A DNA stretch of 55,939 bases from positions 1 through 55,939 of the forward strand of contig JAAYGQ010000014.1 in the NCBI GenBank assembly GCA_012727635.1, read 5' to 3'. Below, piece after piece: positions 25,258-34,194 of this stretch; position 1 is the first letter of the stretch, and each line of letters begins with the position of its first letter. Source of the DNA: Tissierellia bacterium (GTDB lineage Bacteria > Bacillota > Clostridia > Peptostreptococcales > Acidaminobacteraceae). The position numbers and the translations under genes were made by a program. Under the pieces are notes generated by a model. It did no database searches and was not told where the DNA came from. It worked only from the letters and a program-made list of their open reading frames with translations.

Positions 25258-25286
25258 AGGTTAACACGAACATATGTTCCTGTCAA
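25258..25286 (-). promoter_or_regulatory. Promoter of the putative SOS unit
   Basis: Perfect -35 TTGACA (25281-25286) directly after the stop codon of the CDF transporter, 17-base spacer, and TAACCT (25258-25263) with a TGT extended -10. The -10 is weak, but the LexA box fills the spacer, as in known SOS promoters. Confidence 0.75.
25267..25280. promoter_or_regulatory. LexA (SOS) box
   Basis: CGAACATATGTTCC matches the Gram-positive LexA/DinR consensus CGAACRNRYGTTYC at all 14 positions. It lies between the -35 and -10 boxes, where bound LexA would exclude RNA polymerase. Confidence 0.8.
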
Positions 25287-26150
25287 CTAGCAGGGATTGA
25301 CATGAATCATGCAATGCTTGATTTCGGGTATTCTATATTCTATCTCATCATGTACCTTTTCGGCTATGGCGTGGGCATCAAAAAGGCTCATATCCCCTTC
25401 GATAGCAATCTCCATATCTACATAGTAGCGTTTTCCATGGCGGCGACTTTTTAGAACGTCAATATTTTTAATCTGGATAAAGGCCTGGGTAATATTTCTG
25501 ATTTCATCGAGTATCTCAGCCGGTGCTGCTACATCGGAAAGATCTGCTACGGACTCCACGTATAGCTCAAAGGCAATCTTAAAGAGCATTAAAGAAATTA
25601 CTACAGTAAAAATCGGTTGGAAAATAGGGTATCCTTGTCTAGCTAAAAATATCCCTAGAAGAGATCCTGCCGAGGCGTAGGAATCGTTCAGATAATTTTT
25701 TCCATCGGCCATATAAATACTTGAATTCATGATTTTTGCATAGTGTATCGTATAGCGCGAAAGAACTATCTTGGCAATAATTGATATAATAGCGGTTATT
25801 AGAGGAAAAAGTGTTGGAATATTACTCTGAGGGTCTAAAAATTCCCTGCGGGCTTGGTAAAGAATCCCCAGAGCAACAAGAAATAGAAATAAGGCCAGCA
25901 CTTTACCTAGTATGGCTTCATAGCGCTCATGGCCATAGGGATGCCCTTCATCGGCCGTTTTGCTCGCCATACGAACACCTAGATAGGCTAAAAGAGTAGT
26001 AAAGGTATCGCTAAGGGAATCCACACCATCGGCTATAATCAGCGATGAATTGCCTACAAGACCTGCTGAGATTTTAGTTATAGCTAAAATTAAATTTGTT
26101 CCAACGCTTACCGAAGTTAAACGTTGGGCATACCTAAGTCGATTTTCCAA
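25287..26150 (-). CDS. Cation diffusion facilitator (CDF) family metal transporter
   Basis: Proton-coupled efflux of divalent metals (Zn, Fe, Mn or Co). 287 aa with six membrane segments. The family metal-site motif is in ADGVDSLSDTF (membrane segment 2), with HPYGHERYE after it; a second site region MADGKNYLNDSY lies in segment 5. The C-terminal cytosolic domain (about 205-287) has the usual ferredoxin-like fold with HAIAEKVHDEIE. Start is TTG at 26150 with AGGAG upstream. Gap to the upstream ATPase gene is 10 bases. Metal not predictable. Confidence 0.92.
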   Translation of the reverse strand: MENRLRYAQRLTSVSVGTNLILAITKISAGLVGNSSLIIADGVDSLSDTFTTLLAYLGVRMASKTADEGHPYGHERYEAILGKVLALFLFLVALGILYQARREFLDPQSNIPTLFPLITAIISIIAKIVLSRYTIHYAKIMNSSIYMADGKNYLNDSYASAGSLLGIFLARQGYPIFQPIFTVVISLMLFKIAFELYVESVADLSDVAAPAEILDEIRNITQAFIQIKNIDVLKSRRHGKRYYVDMEIAIEGDMSLFDAHAIAEKVHDEIEYRIPEIKHCMIHVNPC

Positions 26151-26160
26151 GTATATTCTC

Positions 26161-27981
26161 CTATAATTCCATAGCTTTTATACGTAACAGCTTTTCGAAT
26201 AAAACAGCGTCACGCTTTTTACAAGTAAAAATAAATTGTTGTCGGGGCAGTTCCTGTAAAAGTTCCAGAGTAGGCCCAAGGCGCTTTTCATCCCAATTGC
26301 TAAAGGCTTCATCAAAAAACAGCGGGATATCTTGGCCTAGGATTTCAGTTACAGCTAGGCGTAGAGCCAGATAAAACTGGCTGCGCAAGCCCTTACTCAT
26401 CGATGAACTCAGAAGAAGATTGTCCTTTTCCCTTTGAAGATAGAGTTCTCCCTGGGGTGAATTGAGCACCCCTTGATACTCTTCTGCGGTAAAAACTCTA
26501 AAATAATAGGATGCAAGTTTTAAAATTTTTGGAAGTAGCTCCTGGCGATAGTTTTCATAACTGGCCTTGATAAGACCTTCAAGTATAATATATCGATTGT
26601 ATTCTTCCAATAAATCATCTTTTTTGTTTTTTAATTCTTCATAATCCTCCAGGGGCATATCAATAATATCTTTAAGCCTTAGGAGCTCCAATTGAAGCCT
26701 ATTGTAGTCTTCCTCCAGCAGCTTATCCCGAGGACTTTGTTTTTCGATTATATCTAGATCTTGTTTTAAGCCCTCAAGGCCCAGGGGCCCATAGGACTCA
26801 AGTTTCTTCAAAAGATCTTGCTGCTCCTTTTCAAGAAAATTTATTTCTTCTTGAATCCTGCTTTTCTTATCTAGGAGTTCATCTAAAGAAAAGGAAAGCT
26901 CTTTTTGGAGTTTATAGCTTTCTAAAAAGTCTTCTTTGCTAAAAAAACCTGCCTTTATGAGCTCCTTTTTCTCAGTGTTCATATGCTTTCGCCAGCCCAG
27001 TGCAAAAAGAAAAGAAGATAAAAGAGCTCCCACTGCCGCCAGTAAATGAGGACTATAGTGATCTATAAGATACACTGAAATAAAAGTCGAGAACATAATA
27101 ATCGAAAGGATCAGGGGCATTACAAAGCGGTTGTTTACAGTTTGCAAAGATCTTTTAAGTTCTTCTAAACGATGTAACTCCGAAAGTTCACTGCTTTGTG
27201 CGGCAATTTCACTATGGAGAATCTTCAGTTCGCTATTTTTTTCTTTAAGAGTTTTTTCTAACTTTTTCCCTTCTTCATAGCTCTTATAACCCTGGCTTGT
27301 GGCCAGCTTGGCATTAAGAGGTTCCTTTATTGTTCTCTCCATATTAATGCGAACTTTCATCTGTTGAAGAACTTTGCTTTTTTCTTCATAGCCATTTATG
27401 GCCTCTCTTTTACGTAGATCTTTGCTCCTAATGAGGCCTAGTTCTTCTTCTATCTCATATAAAAGATAATTTCTTCCACGTTTTTTATAGATTTCTCTTT
27501 GTTTTTCCCCAAGGAGCTTTAGAATACTCTGATAGGATGGGCCATCACCGGCATAGAGTTTTTCCATATTCTCCTCAATAATCTCATCGATTCTCGACTG
27601 TTCAAGTTCATATAAGTCTTCGGCTTGAAGTAGATGAAAATTCTCTACATAGCTACGGGATAGTTCATCCAGCGGCCGATTGGCCAGAGCAATGACTTCT
27701 TCTCCTTCTTCTAGAAAACCACTGACTGATGAGGTTATGCGCCGACGAATGATACGCCCATCAAAAAGCTCAGCTTCTAAATAAAGCTCCTGTCCATCCC
27801 AGGGAAAATAGGGATAGCGCTGGCCCGCGGGAATAAAACCTAAAAGAGCTGCCTGTAAAGCCATAAAGAGGGTGGTTTTTCCCTTTTCATTTTCAGCATA
27901 GATTAAATTTACGCCGGAAGTGAAATAAAATTTTCGATGGGAAAAATGTCCAAAGGGCTTAAGTAGAATAGATTTAATCAT
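26161..27981 (-). CDS. SbcC/YhaN-like ATPase with long coiled coil
   Basis: About 606 aa from the ATG at 27981 (MIKSILLKPFGHFSHR), which overlaps the phosphoesterase stop; GAGGAAT precedes it. N-terminal P-loop YAENEKGKTTLFMALQ and C-terminal signature SSSMSKGLRSQFYLALRLA with Walker B PLFFDEAFSNWDEKRL form one ABC head, joined by a helical coiled coil (about 190-510) interrupted by two hydrophobic stretches (residues about 295-330), as in Bacillus YhaN. With the partner MRE11-like nuclease it probably processes DNA ends. Half the size of SbcC. Confidence 0.85.
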   Translation of the reverse strand: MIKSILLKPFGHFSHRKFYFTSGVNLIYAENEKGKTTLFMALQAALLGFIPAGQRYPYFPWDGQELYLEAELFDGRIIRRRITSSVSGFLEEGEEVIALANRPLDELSRSYVENFHLLQAEDLYELEQSRIDEIIEENMEKLYAGDGPSYQSILKLLGEKQREIYKKRGRNYLLYEIEEELGLIRSKDLRKREAINGYEEKSKVLQQMKVRINMERTIKEPLNAKLATSQGYKSYEEGKKLEKTLKEKNSELKILHSEIAAQSSELSELHRLEELKRSLQTVNNRFVMPLILSIIMFSTFISVYLIDHYSPHLLAAVGALLSSFLFALGWRKHMNTEKKELIKAGFFSKEDFLESYKLQKELSFSLDELLDKKSRIQEEINFLEKEQQDLLKKLESYGPLGLEGLKQDLDIIEKQSPRDKLLEEDYNRLQLELLRLKDIIDMPLEDYEELKNKKDDLLEEYNRYIILEGLIKASYENYRQELLPKILKLASYYFRVFTAEEYQGVLNSPQGELYLQREKDNLLLSSSMSKGLRSQFYLALRLAVTEILGQDIPLFFDEAFSNWDEKRLGPTLELLQELPRQQFIFTCKKRDAVLFEKLLRIKAMEL

Positions 27982-29032
27982 AGATTCCTCGAAATAGATC
28001 CTTGAGTTCAATCAAAAGGTCCTCTTCATGGTGACGGATGTAATCTAGAGCCTCACTGTGAGTCCAACCCAGTAGTTCTGTATTAGAAAAAAGTAGTTCG
28101 GGGTTATTCTTGAGAATTTTTTCACTGCCCTGGTAAAGAGGAGTTTTTAAAAATACTTTCTTAGTCACAGTATTGTCTTTTACGTGAAACTCTGTATTGT
28201 TTTTTTTCCAATGATCTAGATAAAGCTGATCTTTTTCATCGAGTTCTCCTTTAAGGGTAAGCTCTATTAAGTCCTCTTTAAATGAACTGACTTTCTCTAA
28301 ATCCCGACGAATATCCTTAAGCTCCAGAATATGATTTTTAATAGGAAAAGATGGTGATGGAATCCACACAGGACCATCCTCAGCAAGATTGACATACAAA
28401 AATCCCGCCCTATCGCTACCAAGTTGTGAAAGAGCTCCGCTATAAAAGACTTTGCGTGGGTTTGCCACATTGGAAAAATTATGGACGTGACCCAGGGCGA
28501 GATAATCGTAGGCAAGCTTTTCAATATCTCCTGCGGCTAGGGGCATGTAAACTTCTTCACCCAAAGCACTGTGAACAAGCCCCACATAGAGTCCCGAGGT
28601 CTTACAAGGTAAAACATCCACGACCCGTCGTAGATCCCATTCCTGCTTATAACTAATGCCGGCAAGGGTCCAGCCATCGAAGTTCAATATTTCAGCTTTC
28701 AGTGGTGATAAAATTTTTAATGGGCTATCTTCAAATAACTCACCTACTAGTCCCGCATCATGATTACCCAGGGCCAAAACAAAGGGAATTCCCATAGCTT
28801 CCAAAGGTTCAAGGGCTCTTAATACAAAATCTATAAGTCCCTTAGATGGTTTCGGGTTATCAAAAAAATCTCCAGCAAAGAGAATAGCATCAACATTTTT
28901 TTCAATGGCTTGATCAATTAAAAAGAGTAAGCACTGCCTTTGATACCTCTGCAAAGCCTCTTGAAAATCTTTGCGATAGTTCGTAAAAGGAGCACCTAGG
29001 TGTAAATCTGCGGCATGAAGAAAAGATGGCAT
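27974..29032 (-). CDS. SbcD/YhaO-like metallophosphoesterase (nuclease)
   Basis: 352 aa. The Mre11-type metal motifs are in order: FLHAADLHLGAPF, LFAGDFFDNP, ALGNHDAG, HSALGE and LALGHVHNF. A C-terminal domain of about 130 residues follows. Overlaps the ATPase gene by 8 bases, as subunits of one complex often do. Likely role: DNA end or break processing. AAAGGAT precedes the ATG at 29032. No promoter was convincing in the 237-base gap upstream. Confidence 0.87.
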   Translation of the reverse strand: MPSFLHAADLHLGAPFTNYRKDFQEALQRYQRQCLLFLIDQAIEKNVDAILFAGDFFDNPKPSKGLIDFVLRALEPLEAMGIPFVLALGNHDAGLVGELFEDSPLKILSPLKAEILNFDGWTLAGISYKQEWDLRRVVDVLPCKTSGLYVGLVHSALGEEVYMPLAAGDIEKLAYDYLALGHVHNFSNVANPRKVFYSGALSQLGSDRAGFLYVNLAEDGPVWIPSPSFPIKNHILELKDIRRDLEKVSSFKEDLIELTLKGELDEKDQLYLDHWKKNNTEFHVKDNTVTKKVFLKTPLYQGSEKILKNNPELLFSNTELLGWTHSEALDYIRHHEEDLLIELKDLFRGIYD

Positions 29033-29269
29033 TTATAATCCTTTCTGCTTATGTCAAGGCAGGCCTTCACAATAGGAATTGCCTGGGTTATAATAAAACC
29101 ACATCAAAATATATAAATTAGAAAGTCATTAGAATTTGGCTCTATCTATTCTATCATATACCAATAAAATTTAAACGGCTGTTCTGTCCCTGTAGGTCTT
29201 GTTCCTTCTTTGAACCGGCCTTAGCAATTTCAAGAAAGACTATACCCTGCAAGGATAAGGAGTATTCCT

Positions 29270-30682
29270 ATGGCAAGAATAAAAATGAATTTAAGCGGCA
29301 GTAGACAGCGTATTTCAATGTTAAACCGCAACTATATAAAAAACGAGATCTTCTTCAGCTCAACGCTGACATCGGAGCTCCTTCGTAAAACCCGCATGCA
29401 TCTTCCCAACCTTTCGGATTTTGAACTCCTTGGTGACAGGGCTATCTTTATCAGTCCTGTACTTAGCGGCGAACCCATGCTTGCTAGCAGTGGTTTAAGT
29501 GCCACAGAAAAAGTACAGATTATAGGCAGCTATCTTAAGATTATCAAGGATTTCGAAGATTTACCCCTTTATTTTCAAATTAATTTGATTCGACCCGAAA
29601 ATTTTTATATTGTATCGGGAGAATTAAAGCACCGAGGCGTTCTGATTGTCGAAGATTCGGAATTTGATAGACCCCTTCGTATGCATCATCTACGCCAAGG
29701 GATAAGCAATGTTATGCTGGACTTTATTGGAAATGATCTTTCACTGTATAGCTTTAAAAGTTATTTCCGGGACTTACCAGATAATTCAGAAATCCAAAAC
29801 TACTCAGCCATTGAAGAAGATATAAAAAAGATTTACATTAAGGACTTGTTCGTGGAAGAAAACGACTACACAGAAGAAGTGCAAGGAGCTCAAAAGGCTT
29901 TTTTTGATAAAATAAAGCATATAAATATCCGCTTTGTTCTTATCATCAGCTTTCTAATGGTTTTGATTCTCGCTGGCGCGCTCTCCCTCTTTGGAGGGCT
30001 TAATATTGGAAAAGATACCGATATCGTACCTCTTTTTAGCATTATTGACCGAAATGAAAATATTCTTATCGTTGACCAAAGCTATGTTCCTCCCGCTATG
30101 CATATAAATGAAAAAAAATGGAGCATTTATAAAAATGGCGCCTTGATTAAGGAGCAAAATACCGATTTAGTAAATCTGCTATTGCCCGAGGAAGGAAATT
30201 ACCTTATTCGTCTTGAACTCAAAGATTCCAAAGGCAACTGGTCAAGTGCCTATGAAGAAAGCTATACAAAAAAATACAAAGCTGAAAATCAAGATGATTT
30301 AGACTTTTTTAGATGGACAAATGCAAACTTCGATCTAGAGACCTATTACAATGGAACAAAATCTCTGGTTCTTAATAAAGATTCATCCAAGGCTCGTATC
30401 ACCGGACTTTACCTAAACGGATCCATCTTGATTGAATTTATGCTTAAAAATACAAGTCAGGAAGAAATAAACTTTACCCTGGAAGGCTATTCCAAGGGCA
30501 TACTTATTTCTGAAAAAACTATGCAGATTTCGCTAAAACCCAATGCTTGGCTAGATTTCTCCATGGAAATGAACAGCGAAGAGATTCAAGAAATCGTTAT
30601 TTCTTTTAAGGATATAGAAGAAACACTCTGGATCGATGATCTTCGACTAAGTTCGACAATAATTCCGGGATTCGAAATGTAA
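29270..30682 (+). CDS. Bitopic membrane protein with pseudokinase-like N-terminus and beta-rich ectodomain
   Basis: 470 aa, not a family I can name. Residues 1-215 are cytosolic; FQINLIRPENFYI (102-114) then ELKHRGVLIVEDSEF resembles a protein-kinase catalytic loop (LKPEN followed by a DFG-like strand) with the catalytic aspartate missing, and AIFISPVLSGEPM (58-70) resembles the hinge. A single membrane helix spans about 219-242. Outside, about 250-335 looks Ig or fibronectin-like (YLIRLELKDSKGNWS), and about 345-462 looks like a jelly-roll binding domain ending in WIDDLRL. One of only three plus-strand genes; good site AAGGAG; bidirectional terminator after it. Confidence 0.7.
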   Translation: MARIKMNLSGSRQRISMLNRNYIKNEIFFSSTLTSELLRKTRMHLPNLSDFELLGDRAIFISPVLSGEPMLASSGLSATEKVQIIGSYLKIIKDFEDLPLYFQINLIRPENFYIVSGELKHRGVLIVEDSEFDRPLRMHHLRQGISNVMLDFIGNDLSLYSFKSYFRDLPDNSEIQNYSAIEEDIKKIYIKDLFVEENDYTEEVQGAQKAFFDKIKHINIRFVLIISFLMVLILAGALSLFGGLNIGKDTDIVPLFSIIDRNENILIVDQSYVPPAMHINEKKWSIYKNGALIKEQNTDLVNLLLPEEGNYLIRLELKDSKGNWSSAYEESYTKKYKAENQDDLDFFRWTNANFDLETYYNGTKSLVLNKDSSKARITGLYLNGSILIEFMLKNTSQEEINFTLEGYSKGILISEKTMQISLKPNAWLDFSMEMNSEEIQEIVISFKDIEETLWIDDLRLSSTIIPGFEM

Positions 30683-30725
30683 AAAAAAGGAGCACTTGAT
30701 GTCAAAATCAAATGCTCCTTTTTTT
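30681..30725. terminator. Bidirectional terminator between convergent genes
   Basis: GGAGCA pairs with TGCTCC and, inside, TTGAT with ATCAA; A and T runs of seven or eight flank the stem, so it works for both the plus-strand membrane protein and the minus-strand coiled-coil gene, whose stop codon overlaps it. Confidence 0.9.
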
Positions 30726-31209
30726 ATTTTTGAAGAAAATCTTGAAGACTATGTAGGTCTCTTAGTACGCCCTCAAGCTTCGTTTCAAGTCCACCCTTCA
30801 GATCCAGCAGCATATCCTCAGAATATTGATAGCTGTTCATTCTGACATCTCTGGCTTCGCCTCTAGCTTGGCCAAGTAGATCTTTGGCTCTTTCTTCGGC
30901 CTCTTTTAGAATTTCAGTTTCATTAACCATGGCTTCAAATTGTTTTTTTGCTTCGGCGATAATTTCTCGTTCATCTTTTTTTGCTCTTTGAAGGATTTCC
31001 TCGGATTCAATATGAGCCTCTTCGAGGATTTTTTCTCTTTCTTCTTTTATCCATTTGGCATGCTTCATTTCATCGGGGAGAAATGTCTGTATATTGGAGA
31101 GCAAGGATTCAACCTCATCCCTCTCTAACAGAATTTTCTTACTCATAGGAAAATTTGCTGTTGCATCAACTTTGGTTTGGAAATCTTCTAATAGTTCTAG
31201 TACTTTCAT
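30724..31209 (-). CDS. Coiled-coil protein (DivIVA or ATPase stator-like), unknown function
   Basis: 161 aa. Residues about 55-125 form a highly charged helix (KWIKEEREKILEEAHIES then EEILQRAKKDEREIIAEA), with similarity in style to subunit H/E stators and DivIVA proteins; low-complexity helices make homology uncertain. Conserved next to coaD in several clostridia. Its ATG overlaps the coaD stop (ATGA), so it is last in the recG-rsmD-coaD transcript, which ends at the terminator 30681-30725. Confidence 0.7.
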   Translation of the reverse strand: MKVLELLEDFQTKVDATANFPMSKKILLERDEVESLLSNIQTFLPDEMKHAKWIKEEREKILEEAHIESEEILQRAKKDEREIIAEAKKQFEAMVNETEILKEAEERAKDLLGQARGEARDVRMNSYQYSEDMLLDLKGGLETKLEGVLRDLHSLQDFLQK

Positions 31210-31682
31210 CTCTTCTCCTTTTCTTTCATCGCCTTGTATACTTCAGGGGGTACGAATTTATTGATTTTAGCTCCATGACTGGATAATTCTTTTACGACAC
31301 TGCTGCTAAGATAGGAATATTCGAGCCGTGTCATCATAAAAAGGGTTTCTACTTCTTTGTTCATCTCACGGTTTATTTGAGCCATTTGAAATTCTATATC
31401 AAAATCCGAGACGGCTCGGAGACCTCGTACTACTGCTTGTAAATCATAATGATCAAAAAGCTCCACAAGAAGTCCTTCAAAACATATAATCTCCAAATTC
31501 GAGATATGGCTCGTCGAAGATTTTATGAGATCCATTCTCTCTTTTAAAGAAAACATTGGATTTTTATTATTATTCAGTAGCACAGCAACATAGAGTTTAT
31601 CGGCAAGCTTGCTAGATCTTTCAATAATATCTATGTGACCGTAGGTCACAGGATCAAAACTTCCGGGGTAAACGAGATTCAT
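31206..31682 (-). CDS. coaD: Phosphopantetheine adenylyltransferase
   Basis: Fourth step of coenzyme A synthesis. 158 aa from the ATG at 31682 (MNLVYPGSFDPVTYGHIDII), overlapping the rsmD stop; the longer frame is without homology. The nucleotidyltransferase T/HxGH motif is TYGH, with VVRGLRAVSDFDIEFQMAQ and the C-terminal SYLSSSVVKEL motif. The rsmD-coaD order is standard. Confidence 0.95.
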   Translation of the reverse strand: MNLVYPGSFDPVTYGHIDIIERSSKLADKLYVAVLLNNNKNPMFSLKERMDLIKSSTSHISNLEIICFEGLLVELFDHYDLQAVVRGLRAVSDFDIEFQMAQINREMNKEVETLFMMTRLEYSYLSSSVVKELSSHGAKINKFVPPEVYKAMKEKEKR

Positions 31683-32236
31683 TCCCTCTCCTTTATATAA
31701 AAGCTTAGAGCGGTATTTCCATATTTTTTCCTTCGCCATAGACTGAAGGATCCGATAACTTCTTCGAAATTTTGCTTGGCATGATGCTCGATTATAATTA
31801 TACCATCCTTCGCTAAAATGTCTAAATCTTTTATTCGTATCATGGCATCTTTTGCATAATCCGATGCATGGGGCGGATCAAGAAAAAGAAGATCAAAGGA
31901 TATTCCTTTTTCTTTAAAATCTTCTATGGCTTCAATATAGGATCCTTGAAAGAGCTCTGCTCTTTCTTCTAGTTTTGTCTTTTTCAAATTCCTTTTGATG
32001 CAATCCATAGCCTTGGGATTTCTTTCAACGAAATAGGCTTTTTCCGCGCCGCGGCTCAGAGCTTCAATGCATAGGGAGCCAGAACCGCTAAAAAAGTCAC
32101 AAACTACAGAATCTACTATATGGGGCATAAGAATATTAAAGAGGTTCTCCTTGACCCTGTCTACCGTAGGTCGGGTTGTTTGTTCCTCGATGGTTTCCAG
32201 AGGTATGCCTCTGGCACTGCCTGCAATCACCCTCAT
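31679..32236 (-). CDS. rsmD: 16S rRNA (guanine-966-N2)-methyltransferase RsmD
   Basis: 185 aa SAM-dependent methyltransferase. MRVIAGSARGIPLE, TRPTVDRVKENLFNIL, the SAM-binding CDFFSGSGSLCIEALSRGA and the catalytic LLFLDPPHA (variant of DPPY) are in order. Overlaps recG upstream and coaD downstream by four bases each (ATGA). Confidence 0.94.
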   Translation of the reverse strand: MRVIAGSARGIPLETIEEQTTRPTVDRVKENLFNILMPHIVDSVVCDFFSGSGSLCIEALSRGAEKAYFVERNPKAMDCIKRNLKKTKLEERAELFQGSYIEAIEDFKEKGISFDLLFLDPPHASDYAKDAMIRIKDLDILAKDGIIIIEHHAKQNFEEVIGSFSLWRRKKYGNTALSFYIKERE

Positions 32237-34152
32237 AGATTATATGCCTCCATTTTTGCTCGGTATTTTTTACTTAATTCATCGTTCATAATTGATGAGA
32301 CTCTCTCTAGGATTTTTCGGTGGCGGATAAGATCTGCCAGAGCAAAATCAAGTTCTCCACTCTGCCTCACTCCCCTAAGTTCTCCAGGGCCTCTTAATCG
32401 CAGATCTTCCTCGGCAATTTTGAAACCATCATCATACTTCTCAAGGATAATAAGTCTTTCAGGAACGGACTTTTCGGCACAAAGATAACAATTACTTTGA
32501 AAATCGTTCCTTCCTATCCTGCCTCTTATCTGATGGATTTGAGAAAGACCAAAACGTTCTGCTCCTCTTAAAAGGAGCACACTGGCTTCAGGGATATCCA
32601 TCCCTACTTCAATTACGGTGGTAGAGGCCAAAACACTGGTTTTTCCTTGACGAAAGTCTTCCAAGGTTTCTTCTTTTTCCTGGCTACTCATCCTGCCATG
32701 AACAATACCTAGCTTATCTTTAAATATTCCCTTTAACTCTTCTAGTCCCTCTTCCAAAGAAATAGTATCTAACTTTTCGCTTTCTTCTATTAATGGAAAG
32801 ACAATGAAGGCCTTACGCCCACTATGTATTTCCTCTAAAATATGTTCATAGACTTTACCCAGTTCCCTGGGGCGAATAATTCGGGTAACAATAGCCTTCC
32901 TTCCGGGAGGTTTCTCCATTAAATAACTGCTATCTAAATTTTGATGGAGAATCATTGAAAGGGTTCTGGGTATGGGTGTTGCACTGAGCATTAGTATATG
33001 GGGGGCGCCCCCTTTGTCATAGAGAGCTCTTCTTTGACCCACACCAAAACGTTGCTGCTCATCGGCAATAACGAGCTCCAAGGCCTTAAAGTTGACCCCT
33101 TCTTCAAAAAGTGCATGGGTGCCTACCACTATCCTAGCCTCTCCCGATTGAATATTCTTATAAATCTCCTCTTTATTTTTACTAGAACCAATCAAAAGTA
33201 GCACTTTGCCAGGAAAAAGACGATCCATGACCTGGGCTTGCTGTTTTGCCAAAAGCTCTGTAGGAGCAAGATAGGCTAGTTGATCTGTGGTCTGAAGAAT
33301 TTTCCAGATAGCGTAGTAGGCCGGTACACTTTTTCCGCTGCCCACATCCCCCTGAATGAGACGCTGCATTTGGCGACCCGAAGCTAGGTCTTTATCAAGA
33401 TCTTCAAGGACTTGAAGCTGGCCCTTTGTAAGTTCAAATTCAAAAAGCTCTAGAAACTCCTCTTGATTTGACCTTTTTAAGGAAGGCTTTCTCGGTCTTT
33501 CTTCAGCTAAATTATCCATAAGAAATAGGAAGAAATCATCAAAAATAAGCCTATACTTAGCCTGAGCATAGCTCTCACGACTGCTTGGAAAATGCATCTG
33601 AGTAATGGCCTCTTTTAGCTCCATAAGCTTCCATAAATGTCGGTCTTCCTCAAAAAGATAGTCTTCAACCTCACAAATCTCTAGGGCCAATTTTATAAAA
33701 CTTGCCATATCCTTTTGAGCTAGACCCTTTCGGTAGGGATAGATGGGAGTAAGAGTTAAAAAATCCTCCCAGTCCTCCTGGGCAAAAACAGGATGAACCA
33801 TAGAAAAATGTATTCCGCTCTGCTGAAGCTCGCCATAAAAATAATAATCTTTTCCTAAAGAAAATTTCTTGTCAAGATAGGAGGCATTAAAAAAAAGAAT
33901 CTGGATTACATAGCCCTGCCAGGCAAAATGCAGTTTCAGACTCTGCCGCCCTCCCCTTGAACGCCAATGTTCTTTGCTAATTAGTCGTCCACAAAAGCTA
34001 CCGGTGCTTCCAACTCTTGGCTCCAGGGCTTTTCTTCGATCTTCAAATTTTTTGGGGAACATATAAATAAGATCCATGGGAGTCATTATCCCCATGGAAT
34101 TTAAAATTTCTTCTTTACGCTTTCCTATGCCTTTTATATTTTGAAGCGTCAA
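32233..34152 (-). CDS. recG: ATP-dependent DNA helicase RecG
   Basis: Remodels stalled forks and branched DNA. 639 aa, slightly shorter than usual. N-terminal wedge/OB domain (1-200), Walker A GDVGSGKS at 268-275, APTELLAKQQ, VGTHALFEE, Walker B DEQQ at 364-367 (DEQH in most relatives), MSATPIPRTL, and motif VI QIRGRIGR. All helicase motifs are usable, in contrast to PriA in this window. Start is TTG at 34152 with AGGAGG seven bases upstream; a hairpin with a T run separates it from fakA. Confidence 0.95.
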   Translation of the reverse strand: MTLQNIKGIGKRKEEILNSMGIMTPMDLIYMFPKKFEDRRKALEPRVGSTGSFCGRLISKEHWRSRGGRQSLKLHFAWQGYVIQILFFNASYLDKKFSLGKDYYFYGELQQSGIHFSMVHPVFAQEDWEDFLTLTPIYPYRKGLAQKDMASFIKLALEICEVEDYLFEEDRHLWKLMELKEAITQMHFPSSRESYAQAKYRLIFDDFFLFLMDNLAEERPRKPSLKRSNQEEFLELFEFELTKGQLQVLEDLDKDLASGRQMQRLIQGDVGSGKSVPAYYAIWKILQTTDQLAYLAPTELLAKQQAQVMDRLFPGKVLLLIGSSKNKEEIYKNIQSGEARIVVGTHALFEEGVNFKALELVIADEQQRFGVGQRRALYDKGGAPHILMLSATPIPRTLSMILHQNLDSSYLMEKPPGRKAIVTRIIRPRELGKVYEHILEEIHSGRKAFIVFPLIEESEKLDTISLEEGLEELKGIFKDKLGIVHGRMSSQEKEETLEDFRQGKTSVLASTTVIEVGMDIPEASVLLLRGAERFGLSQIHQIRGRIGRNDFQSNCYLCAEKSVPERLIILEKYDDGFKIAEEDLRLRGPGELRGVRQSGELDFALADLIRHRKILERVSSIMNDELSKKYRAKMEAYNL

Positions 34153-34164
34153 TAGTAGCCTCCT

Positions 34165-34194
34165 AAAAGAATAGAGCCCCTAGGGCCCCTATTC
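34165..34194 (-). terminator. Weak terminator or attenuator between fakA and recG
   Basis: The minus strand reads GAATAGGG...CTCTATTC, an eight-pair stem with inner CC/GG, followed by TTTTAG. Its first arm includes the TAG stop codon of fakA. recG's ribosome binding site comes right after. Confidence 0.55.

Noticed and set aside
29033-29269. The largest gap, searched for promoters, riboswitches, operators and small genes on both strands.
   Set aside because: No -35/-10 pair with proper spacing, no repeat and no hairpin with a T run was convincing. A promoter for the two divergent genes must exist but I could not place it.
32233-34152. RecG Walker B DEQQ instead of DEQH, suspected as another dead helicase.
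   Set aside because: Walker A GDVGSGKS, SAT and QIRGRIGR are intact; a single H to Q change in this motif is compatible with activity.
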